This document shows, piece by piece, positions 25,157 through 32,622 of a DNA stretch of 64,000 nt. The first letter of the stretch is position 1, and each line of letters starts with the position of its first letter. The notes beneath the pieces were generated by a model. It was given only the letters and a program-made list of their open reading frames with translations. It did not search any database and was not told the DNA's origin. This DNA comes from Dawidia soli (GTDB taxonomy: Bacteria; Bacteroidota; Bacteroidia; Cytophagales; Cyclobacteriaceae). The translations under genes were made by a program, and so were the position numbers. The stretch spans positions 1 through 64,000 of the forward strand of contig NZ_JAHESC010000034.1 in assembly GCF_018598185.1 (NCBI RefSeq), written 5' to 3'.

Positions 25157-25696
25157 ATGAAGGACGTAAAGTGGTTTAAGGATAATATGGGAAGAATGAA
25201 AAAGATTGTCGTATCTGTGGAAGGCTGGCAAATATTTTTTGTTTGGTGGGTTGTAATAATTTCATACAGCAGCATCCCGAATGATCAAGGTATTTGGAAG
25301 AGCGCTTTATCGATTCTATTAGCAGTTGGTGTATTCGGATGGTTTATGCTGTCGGGAACAGCTTTGAACGACAATTTGCCAGAGGATGAGCAGAAATCAG
25401 ATGTGCCTTTTATTATCTGTTGTTTTTATGGTGTTTTGGCGGTAGCGGCCTCGTCTGTCCTAAAGGATGTATATATAGATCCAATACTGGGCCTAAGCTT
25501 CGCATTTTTGTTTGTAGCCTCATTCTTCTATATAATATACTTCATATCTACCGCTTTCGCGATCAATCAAGACTACTCGGAAAATAAAAAGCTGAGAGTA
25601 GAGATAATTTTTCTTCTTTTTATTGCCTTTGTATTTGGCATCCTGGTAATACAGTCGCATATAAGGCGTTTTTTTAACCAATCGGGAAATCAATAG
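25157..25696 (+). CDS. Four-helix membrane protein, candidate immunity protein
   Basis: 179 residues with four to five hydrophobic helices (about 25-38, 47-66, 85-100, 107-132, 147-163). AT-rich. Its first 11 codons resemble those of the soluble protein at 21998. Small polytopic proteins in such islands often confer immunity to membrane-acting toxins. Family not recognised; it is the last gene of the main island. The next 186 bp to the epimerase stop codon show no gene. Confidence 0.55.
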   Translation: MKDVKWFKDNMGRMKKIVVSVEGWQIFFVWWVVIISYSSIPNDQGIWKSALSILLAVGVFGWFMLSGTALNDNLPEDEQKSDVPFIICCFYGVLAVAASSVLKDVYIDPILGLSFAFLFVASFFYIIYFISTAFAINQDYSENKKLRVEIIFLLFIAFVFGILVIQSHIRRFFNQSGNQ

Positions 25697-25882
25697 TCAG
25701 ATTTTCTTTAAGCCTGTCAACCTTAGCCGTCTCTCGCAGTTCTTCATCCATATCATCGTCGTAACTAAATTATGAAGTCTCCATTGGCTGGAAGGGTTGT
25801 AGAAGAGAAGAGAGAATCTTAAAGGTTGGCGATCATATCTGACAATAAAACGTACAAAGTGAAAGAACCAGTGATTCCATAT

Positions 25883-26848
25883 TCAGCGCGACATGTCCTC
25901 GAGTCCTTCCTTGACCGAAACTATTGGCCGATAACCCAATAGCTTTTTTGCCTTAACATCCGAAACAATAAACGGTAGCCCAAGCGTATTGACCATGCCG
26001 GGAAAGAGCGGCGGTGTGCTTTTCAGCCCGAACGTAGTCCAGATGAATGCAAAGATACGGGCCATGGTGCGGGCCATGCCCAGGGATACCGTTCTGTTGG
26101 GCGCCTCCATGTTTTGAGTTTTCAAGATGTCCGTGATGAACTGGCGGAACGGAAGCTTTTCACCGTCGGTGATGAAGAAGGCTTCGCCGCCAACGTCAGC
26201 CCTGGCGGCCAGCGTCAGGGCATGGCAGACGTTTGCTACGTGGCAGGTAACGATCGGGTGGGTGCCGCCGTCGATAAACGCGAGGTTTCCTTTTTCAGCC
26301 GCGGCTTTGATCTGCGGCAGGGCAGAGGTGTCGCCTTTGCCCCAGATCAGCGGCGGGCGAACGGAGATGGTGCGGAGCGTGGAGCTGTTTGCTTTTAATA
26401 CCCGCTGCTCGGCTTCGAGCTTGGTTTGTGAATAGCCGTCGATGAGGTTGTCGGAATGGGTGTTCTCATCGCCGTGCAGAATAGGCTTGCCGTTCATAAT
26501 GACGGAGGCGGCCCCGAGGTAGACGAAGTTGGATACGTTGTTTTTCCGGGCGGCGTCCAGTAAGACCGTCGTGCCGCCTACGTGGTCGGGCCACAGGTGC
26601 TTGCGCGACTTCCAGAAGTCGACGGCGGCGGCCAGGTGGAAAACGGTGTCGATACCGGCTAATGCGCCATTGAGTACAGCGACGCTGTGGATGTCGCCGC
26701 GGACGGGGGTGGCACCTGCTTGTATGATCTTTTGGTCCGATTCGGGTGAGCGGCTCAGGGCGAATACTTCGACGTTTTCCGACGTTAGTTTTTGGATAAG
26801 ATTCCGCCCCACGAAGCCTGATCCGCCGGTTACAAATACTCTTTTCAT
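25883..26848 (-). CDS. NAD(P)-dependent epimerase/dehydratase (extended SDR, 3-beta-HSD-like)
   Basis: Start chosen at MKRVFVTGGSGFVGRN, giving 321 residues; an upstream ATG adds six. It has the extended short-chain dehydrogenase features: a GGSGFVG dinucleotide-binding loop at the N-terminus, D(I)HSVAVLNGALAGIDTVFHLAA, and the active-site YSQTK (Tyr-x-x-x-Lys) after a conserved Ser/Thr region. It probably oxidises or epimerises a sugar-nucleotide, sterol-like or lipid alcohol; the substrate is not predictable. It lies 38 bp downstream of a Crp-type regulator in the same orientation and is probably cotranscribed with it. Confidence 0.88.
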   Translation of the reverse strand: MKRVFVTGGSGFVGRNLIQKLTSENVEVFALSRSPESDQKIIQAGATPVRGDIHSVAVLNGALAGIDTVFHLAAAVDFWKSRKHLWPDHVGGTTVLLDAARKNNVSNFVYLGAASVIMNGKPILHGDENTHSDNLIDGYSQTKLEAEQRVLKANSSTLRTISVRPPLIWGKGDTSALPQIKAAAEKGNLAFIDGGTHPIVTCHVANVCHALTLAARADVGGEAFFITDGEKLPFRQFITDILKTQNMEAPNRTVSLGMARTMARIFAFIWTTFGLKSTPPLFPGMVNTLGLPFIVSDVKAKKLLGYRPIVSVKEGLEDMSR

Positions 26849-26886
26849 GTCCTTTGTTTTCTGCAAAGGAGCGGGGTTGGCGGAGA

Positions 26887-27492
26887 CTAATTTTTGCTAT
26901 TTCGCAAAAAGTCGGAGTGCAGGAGCTCTTTTTTGATGTGGCTCAGGGTGTACTGCGAGATTCCCAGGAAGGAGGCAACGTGGGCGGCTTTGACGTGGTT
27001 GGCAACATTTGGAAAGTATGTAAGAAACGACAGGTACCGGTCCCGGGCTTCGCGCTGGAACAGGTCGGACCGGATCTTTACTTTGTCGAACAGGGCCTTC
27101 TCGGTGATCCGGGCGAGGAGCCCGCTCCATTCCGGTATTTCGCGGGCGAGCCGCTCCAGCGTGGGTTTGTGAAAGGCGATCACTTCCGTGTCGCGCTCCG
27201 CCACGGCGGTGACCAATGACGGGATGTCGCTGTTGAAGCTGTCGAGGTCGGCCAGGAAATTTCCGGCGTCGGAGAAGTGCACGGTGATGTCATCACCGTC
27301 TTCGTTGTACGAATATAGCCGGATCAGGCCCTCCAGGAGGAAGTATTTTTCTTCTGGCTTTTCACCGGCGTTCCAAAGCGTTTGTCCGCGCGCGTATGTT
27401 TCAAACTGCAGCGAATCGCGGAGTATAGAAATGGATGCCTCGTTCAAGGGGCAGAATTTGCCGAGATAGGAAAGTAGTTTCTGTTCTTTCAT
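26887..27492 (-). CDS. Crp/Fnr-family transcriptional regulator
   Basis: 201 residues. The N-terminal cyclic-nucleotide-binding-like beta roll spans about 10-130 (YARGQTLWNAGEKPEEKYFL, LEGLIRLYSYNEDGDDI, FLADLDSF). A helix-turn-helix follows near the end (VKAAHVASFLGISQYTLSHI). The strict cNMP phosphate-binding RxA motif is not evident, so it may bind no cAMP, like many Bacteroidota members. Divergent from the DUF3857 gene at 27692 and upstream of the epimerase. Confidence 0.88.
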   Translation of the reverse strand: MKEQKLLSYLGKFCPLNEASISILRDSLQFETYARGQTLWNAGEKPEEKYFLLEGLIRLYSYNEDGDDITVHFSDAGNFLADLDSFNSDIPSLVTAVAERDTEVIAFHKPTLERLAREIPEWSGLLARITEKALFDKVKIRSDLFQREARDRYLSFLTYFPNVANHVKAAHVASFLGISQYTLSHIKKELLHSDFLRNSKN

Positions 27493-27643
27493 GGAAGCAG
27501 CCTGTAATTTAGTAAACGCCGGCGACTTCCTACTTTGACGTCCGAGGGACGATCACCGATACGCTTCACGAAGAAGCGTTTGGACTTTTCTGCGCCATGT
27601 AATAATACCGGCATTTTTCCAGGCGCGGTGATTGCCGGCGGTA

Positions 27644-27651
27644 TATCTTTG
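27644..27651 (+). promoter_or_regulatory. Candidate Bacteroidota -7 box (TAnnTTTG)
   Basis: The sequence TATCTTTG matches the Bacteroidota sigma-A -7 consensus TAnnTTTG exactly and lies 40 bp before the ATG at 27692, a typical leader length. A clear -33 TTTG/TTG at standard spacing is not evident, only a T-run at 27614-27618. Confidence 0.5.
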
Positions 27652-27691
27652 TTACGCGCAGTTTTGCTAACCTGCTTTGCGCCTGCCTGAT

Positions 27692-30202
27692 ATGAAAAAG
27701 TCCTTTTTTGGTCTGTTCTGCCTGTTTTTTGTTCCCATAGCCGGCTTGTTGGCCCAGTCTGCGAAAGTTGCGGTGCGGCCGCCCAGCCGTTGGGTGGAGC
27801 CACGACCTTTTGATGCTGCGGGCATGCCGGCGTACGGACAGGGAATCGGGTATTATTTTCTGTTGGTGGACCAGCAGGACCATGCGCAGCAGGAGGAAGG
27901 CTACCGGCATTATGCGTATAAGATCCTGACGAGCGAGGGCCTGCAGGCGATGTCGGACATCAGCGTGTCGTTCGATCCGGCGTATCAGCAACTAGCGGTG
28001 CACACGCTGCGCATTCACCGCAACGGGCAGGTGATCGACCAGATGCAGAAGACGATCCGCACCATTCAGCGTGAGCAAAGCATGGACCGGTTTATCTACG
28101 ACGGCAGCCTCACCGCGGTCATCAACCTGAACGACGTGCGGGTGGGTGACATCATCGAATATGCCTACAGCCGGAAGGGCGAAAACCCCGTCAACCGGGG
28201 ACATAACACCTGGTATATCTCCTTGAATTACAGCTCGGGCACCGAGTCTATTTTTCAGCGCGTTGTCGTTCCGACGACATTGCCCGTATACCTGAAATAT
28301 ACCAACACGGAACAGAAGCCGGTTATTGCCGACCAGGCCGGTCAGCGTACATATACCTGGTCCGTTACCAAGGTGCCGGGGCTGGTAACGGACGAGCAAG
28401 TGCCGTCGTGGTACTCGGCGTTTTCGTCGGTGACGATGACCACCTTTGCCGACTGGGGCCAGGTGGCGGACTGGGCACGGCCGCTGTATACGGTACAGGA
28501 GGCCGACCGGAAGAAGCTGATCGCCATGGCCGCCGGGCAATTCAGCGCGACAACCCCCGAAGCATACGCAGAGGAAGTGATCCGGTTTGTGCAGGACGAA
28601 GTGCGCTACCTGGGCTTTGAAACCGGATTGAACTCGCATAAGCCCCACGCTCCGCTGGATGTATACAATCAACGTTTCGGCGATTGCAAGGACAAGGCGC
28701 TTCTGCTAACGACACTGCTGAACGCCCGCGGCATCGAGGCGTACCCGATGTTGGTCCATACGTCGGATCGTGCGCATGTGTCGGAGTCGGCGCCATCCCT
28801 TTATGCATTCGACCACTGTGTGGCGCAAGTCAAGCTGAACGATTCTACGTTTTACATCGATGCGACGATCAGCGGCCAGGGTGGTATGTCCGGGCGGCAT
28901 TACTTTCCCCGGTATGGCAAGGGCCTTGTGATCGATGGCCGGAGCCGTGACTTCGTGTCGCTGGATACGCCGCAGCCCTATGCGATCACGGAAACGCAGA
29001 CCGTCGACATCGACAGCATCGGCGGCGCGGCGAATCTTACCGTCCGGACGGTCTGTATCGGCGGTGAGGCCGACGACGTCCGGTCGCAGTTTTACGGCAA
29101 CAGCCGGGAGGAGATCCAGAAGCGGTATTTGAAATTCTACGGCGACACATATCCGGATATCGAGGTGCGTCAGCCCCTGCGGTTTACCGATCAGCGCGAT
29201 AGCAACATCGTGGTGATCGATGAGTATTATACGATCCCGACGTTCTGGAAACCGGACGAGAAGGATCCGAAGACGCTGATGTGCGACGTGTCGGCGCAGT
29301 CCATCGATAGCCGGATCAGCGTGTCGAAGTTCGCCAAACGTACCGCCCCGTTCCGGTTGACGTATCCGTTGAACTATACGCACACGATCGTGATCAACGT
29401 GCCGGAGGACTGGACTATCGAAGACAAAGACCAGCGCATCGACCGCGACCAATATGCCTACGAGTACTCCCGCCGGTATGTGGACCGGAAGGTCATGATC
29501 ACAACACACTATGAGACCAAGGACGCGTCCGTTCCCGTCGATCTCTATCAGCAGTATATCGATGATCATAATGCCATGCGCGACAACCTGTGGTATAGCC
29601 TGACATACGATACGGATTTTGCAGGTCAGTCCATGTCGTCGCCTACCGCCGCGGGAATGGCGTGGCTGGCCATGGCAGTGGCGATCTCGGTGTTGCTGTC
29701 GGTATGGATCTATCGCCGGTATGATCCCGTGCCCGATCATTCGCCCGAGTGGGCGCGCCCGATCGACGGCAACCTGGTCTACGCACGGTATGGGCTGGTC
29801 CTCACGCTTTTTATGCTGATCGTAGAGGTGATCTCCAATCCATACCTGTTCTCAGGCAACCTTTGGCTCCCCGAGCTGATGGCGGGGCAGTATGGGAGCG
29901 CTGTGCTGTATGCGGTGTACCAGGTATATGGCGCGGTACTGGTGCCGGTTGGTGTGATGTCGATTGCGCTGTTCCAGCAAGGCCGGTCGTCGACGCCCCG
30001 CGTAACGTCGGTGTTCTTTGGCGCACTGGTGGGCATGCCGTTGCTCACGGCGATCGCAATGTTTACGGAGGATGCCAATGGCGGCGGATGGTCGCCCGGA
30101 TCGCTCATATTTGTGCTGCTGCTGGCGGGTATCTGGATCGGGTATTTCAGGTCCTCCAGCCAGGTGAAGCGCACGTTTGTCGTCCCCGCGCGCGGAGAAT
30201 GA
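27692..30202 (+). CDS. DUF3857 / transglutaminase-like membrane protein (paralogue)
   Basis: 836 residues from MKKSFFGLFCLFFVPIAGLLAQ (signal peptide). It has the same layout as the gene at 8562-11177: DUF3857 half, transglutaminase-like domain with probable triad Cys332 (FGDCKDKA), His375 (AFDHCVA) and Asp390 (FYIDAT), then four to five C-terminal membrane helices. Long stretches are identical between the two (QDEVRYLGFETGLN, YAYKILTSEGLQ). The DPT motif of the first is DAT here. It is expected in the periplasm/inner membrane; the reaction and substrate are unknown. It is preceded by a good -7 box. Confidence 0.88.
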   Translation: MKKSFFGLFCLFFVPIAGLLAQSAKVAVRPPSRWVEPRPFDAAGMPAYGQGIGYYFLLVDQQDHAQQEEGYRHYAYKILTSEGLQAMSDISVSFDPAYQQLAVHTLRIHRNGQVIDQMQKTIRTIQREQSMDRFIYDGSLTAVINLNDVRVGDIIEYAYSRKGENPVNRGHNTWYISLNYSSGTESIFQRVVVPTTLPVYLKYTNTEQKPVIADQAGQRTYTWSVTKVPGLVTDEQVPSWYSAFSSVTMTTFADWGQVADWARPLYTVQEADRKKLIAMAAGQFSATTPEAYAEEVIRFVQDEVRYLGFETGLNSHKPHAPLDVYNQRFGDCKDKALLLTTLLNARGIEAYPMLVHTSDRAHVSESAPSLYAFDHCVAQVKLNDSTFYIDATISGQGGMSGRHYFPRYGKGLVIDGRSRDFVSLDTPQPYAITETQTVDIDSIGGAANLTVRTVCIGGEADDVRSQFYGNSREEIQKRYLKFYGDTYPDIEVRQPLRFTDQRDSNIVVIDEYYTIPTFWKPDEKDPKTLMCDVSAQSIDSRISVSKFAKRTAPFRLTYPLNYTHTIVINVPEDWTIEDKDQRIDRDQYAYEYSRRYVDRKVMITTHYETKDASVPVDLYQQYIDDHNAMRDNLWYSLTYDTDFAGQSMSSPTAAGMAWLAMAVAISVLLSVWIYRRYDPVPDHSPEWARPIDGNLVYARYGLVLTLFMLIVEVISNPYLFSGNLWLPELMAGQYGSAVLYAVYQVYGAVLVPVGVMSIALFQQGRSSTPRVTSVFFGALVGMPLLTAIAMFTEDANGGGWSPGSLIFVLLLAGIWIGYFRSSSQVKRTFVVPARGE

Positions 30203-30236
30203 TCATGGGATCGCGGCAGGAATACAAGCGGGATGA

Positions 30237-30458
30237 TTTTGTGCACGGTTTATCAATCACGGTGCAGGGCATAGTAGCAAGGCAGGGAAGGCTCATGAAG
30301 ACGATGGTGTAATGGCTGATGGAAATAAACTACAGCGAGAGTACATCAATTACCAATATAAGCACCTCTTTAAAGTGGAGTACAATCAGAAATATATTCG
30401 TAGGATGAACGAGCGATACTCATCACCATCAGTGAAAGATAGATACAAAAACGACTGA
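30237..30458 (+). pseudogene. Orphan toxin-tail fragment
   Basis: A start-less frame beginning right after TGA 30234-30236 reads FINHGAGHSSKAGKAHEDDG, then KLQREYINYQYKHLFKVEYN and further to ..KDRYKND. The stop TGA at 30456-30458 is 1 bp before the next ATG. The Gly/His/Lys start and Tyr/Arg-rich end resemble enzymatic tips of Rhs-type toxins. It sits only 34 bp behind the DUF3857 gene. An ATG at about 30312 could give a 48-residue product, but the sequence clearly continues upstream. Confidence 0.5.
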
Positions 30459-30459
30459 A

Positions 30460-31242
30460 ATGCCGGTATTAATAAGACTAAAATATTGTTTGTTTTGCGT
30501 GGTTTTGTTATTGTCTGCTTGCGAAAAAGATGGAAACAAAACCATTAATCTATGTTCGATTGATCCATATGAAAGTTCCTTTTGGGGTAAGGGCGTGAAA
30601 TATATGGTAGCCGATATGGGGAGAGGTATAATTGATACGATTTTTTTTGATTCTTATGGAAACTGTATTCGGGTTTCGTCATTTGGACGCATCCAATTGC
30701 TGAAAGAATGGGATGAGCATCACAGGGTGATACGACAAGCGGATCTTGGTGAATTTCCTGCATATTATATCTGTTCGTATGATACAATGGATAAATTCTA
30801 TGTAGAGAAGATGCGTTTAATGTCGGCTATAGATTGGGATAATAAATTGGATAGCTTGTATGAGAGGGATGTATATTGGCTTCTCTTTCGATTGGATGAT
30901 TCTGGTAAAATAACAGAGAAAATCGACACAACTTTAAATCATACGATAACGAAATACTCGTATGAGGATGGTAAATTAATCGAAAAACGAGATACTTTTC
31001 TGTTGGGAGATGAGGGCTACGTAAAAAGGTGGTCGTATTCGTATAATGATGGTATTCTTGTGAGAATCGATTTTTACTGGGGGGGAGTTTTAAACACTAT
31101 TGATTACTTTGATGATCGAGGGTTGATAAAGTACTCTGTTAGAAGAGGAAAGCCGGAGCATCCGTTCGATACCGTAAAATATTGTTTTGCCTATGACTCG
31201 CTGGTTTCTGTAAAGTTTATGGATTCAAAGGATTTTGAATAG
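30460..31242 (+). CDS. Lipoprotein, candidate periplasmic immunity protein
   Basis: 260 residues with a lipobox at LLLSAC (MPVLIRLKYCLFCVVLLLSAC). The rest is beta-rich with repeated short YxYxDGxL-type strands (KYSYEDGKLIEKRD, WSYSYNDGILVRIDFYW, IDYFDDRGLIKYSVRR), like RHS/YD-style or MORN-like hairpins. AT-rich, unlike neighbours. It starts 1 bp after the toxin-tail fragment, so an immunity role against an envelope-acting toxin is plausible but inferred. Confidence 0.6.
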   Translation: MPVLIRLKYCLFCVVLLLSACEKDGNKTINLCSIDPYESSFWGKGVKYMVADMGRGIIDTIFFDSYGNCIRVSSFGRIQLLKEWDEHHRVIRQADLGEFPAYYICSYDTMDKFYVEKMRLMSAIDWDNKLDSLYERDVYWLLFRLDDSGKITEKIDTTLNHTITKYSYEDGKLIEKRDTFLLGDEGYVKRWSYSYNDGILVRIDFYWGGVLNTIDYFDDRGLIKYSVRRGKPEHPFDTVKYCFAYDSLVSVKFMDSKDFE

Positions 31243-31252
31243 TATCCGGGCG

Positions 31253-31867
31253 TTATTTAACTAACGGCCCAACTACCTTCAATACATTATCTGCCAGAAT
31301 CTTATGCCCGGCGGGATTCGGATGAATCCCGTCGGAAATATTCAGTTTCTCATCACCCGCTACGCCCTGTAGCAAAAAGGGTATTAATGACGCATTATTT
31401 TTCTTGGCCAGCTCCGGGAAGATCTTTTGGAAGCTGGTGCCGTAGTCGGCGCCCAGGTTCGGGGGCACCATCATGCCGGCGATGACCAGCTTGACGTCTG
31501 GGTTCTTGGCTTTGACCTTGTCGATGATGGCTTGCAGGTTTTTGCGGGTTTGGTCGAGGGGGAGGCCGCGGAGGCCGTCGTTGGCGCCGAGCTCCAGGAT
31601 GAAGATGTCAACGGGTTGGCGCAGGACCCAGTCGAGGCGGGAGAGGCCGCCGGCGGAGGTTTCGCCGCTGAGGCCGGCGTTGATGACTTTGACCTGTTTG
31701 CCCTGGGCGGTGAGCTTTTTCTCCACCAGGGTGGGGAAGGCCTGGTCGGGGGAGTTGAGGCCGTGGCCGGCGGTGAGGCTGTCGCCGTAGAACAGGATCG
31801 TTACCGGGGCCGTGGTGGCCTGAAATAACAGGAGGCATGAAATAAACAGGGCAATTCTTCCGACCAT
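31253..31867 (-). CDS. GDSL/SGNH arylesterase (TesA-like)
   Basis: 204 residues with a signal peptide (MVGRIALFISCLLLFQATTA). The SGNH blocks are all present: block I YGDSLTAGHG (nucleophile Ser), block II Gly in NAGLSGETSAGG, block III GANDGLRG (Asn) and block V DGIHPNPAGH (Asp/His). It hydrolyses acyl esters or thioesters in the periplasm. It is divergent from the YbbA/YbbP-type transporter, the same gene neighbourhood as tesA-ybbA-ybbP of proteobacteria. The convergent end with the AT-rich lipoprotein leaves only 10 bp. Confidence 0.92.
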   Translation of the reverse strand: MVGRIALFISCLLLFQATTAPVTILFYGDSLTAGHGLNSPDQAFPTLVEKKLTAQGKQVKVINAGLSGETSAGGLSRLDWVLRQPVDIFILELGANDGLRGLPLDQTRKNLQAIIDKVKAKNPDVKLVIAGMMVPPNLGADYGTSFQKIFPELAKKNNASLIPFLLQGVAGDEKLNISDGIHPNPAGHKILADNVLKVVGPLVK

Positions 31868-31950
31868 ATGGTGAATCTTGACGTTTTTAAGGATTCTGAA
31901 ACAATTTTAAACGTTTAACGCGTAATTGCTACTAATCGATATTCAAAACT

Positions 31951-32622
31951 ATGCCGAACGTAGTGCTCCGGGCCGAAAATCTGACAAAGACTTACCGCAC
32001 CGCCGAAAATTTCCTCACCGTATTAGACGACGTATCCTTTTCCGTGGAGCAGGGCGATTCCCTGGCCATCATTGGCCCGTCGGGCAGCGGCAAAACCACC
32101 CTGTTGGGGCTATGCGCCGGCCTGGACGTGGCCACGTCGGGGACCATCTCGCTGATGGACTTTAAGTTAAGTGCCATGAGCGAAGACGACCGCGCCTACC
32201 TGCGCAACCAGTATGTGGGGTTTGTGTTCCAGAACTTCCAGCTGCTGTCGACGCTGACGGCCCTGGAGAACGTCATGGTGCCCCTCGAGCTGCGCGGCGA
32301 GCGCAATGTGGCGCCCAAAGCGAAGGCCTTGCTGGACCGGGTGGGTCTGTCCAAGCGCCTGAACCACTACCCGTCGCAGCTCTCGGGTGGGGAGCAGCAG
32401 CGGGTGGCGATCGCCCGGGCATTTATGACCGACCCGAAGATCCTCTTTGCCGACGAGCCCACGGGCAACCTGGACGAGGAGAATGCGCAGCATGTGACGT
32501 CGCTGCTCTTCGGCATGAACAAAGAACAGAACACCACGCTGGTGCTGGTGACGCATAACCTGGAGCTGGCGGCCATGACGCAACGGGTGATCAAGATGCG
32601 GGGAGGGCGCATGGTGGTATGA
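31951..32622 (+). CDS. ABC transporter ATP-binding protein (YbbA/LolD-like)
   Basis: 223 residues with Walker A GPSGSGKT, Q-loop FVFQNFQLL, signature LSGGEQQR, Walker B ILFADEPTGNLD and H-loop VTHN. It belongs to the MacB/LolD/YbbA class that works with FtsX-type permeases. Its stop overlaps the permease start (ATGA), so translation is coupled. Likely role: energy for extraction or efflux of a lipophilic compound from the inner membrane, with the divergent esterase acting on related substrates. Confidence 0.93.
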   Translation: MPNVVLRAENLTKTYRTAENFLTVLDDVSFSVEQGDSLAIIGPSGSGKTTLLGLCAGLDVATSGTISLMDFKLSAMSEDDRAYLRNQYVGFVFQNFQLLSTLTALENVMVPLELRGERNVAPKAKALLDRVGLSKRLNHYPSQLSGGEQQRVAIARAFMTDPKILFADEPTGNLDEENAQHVTSLLFGMNKEQNTTLVLVTHNLELAAMTQRVIKMRGGRMVV

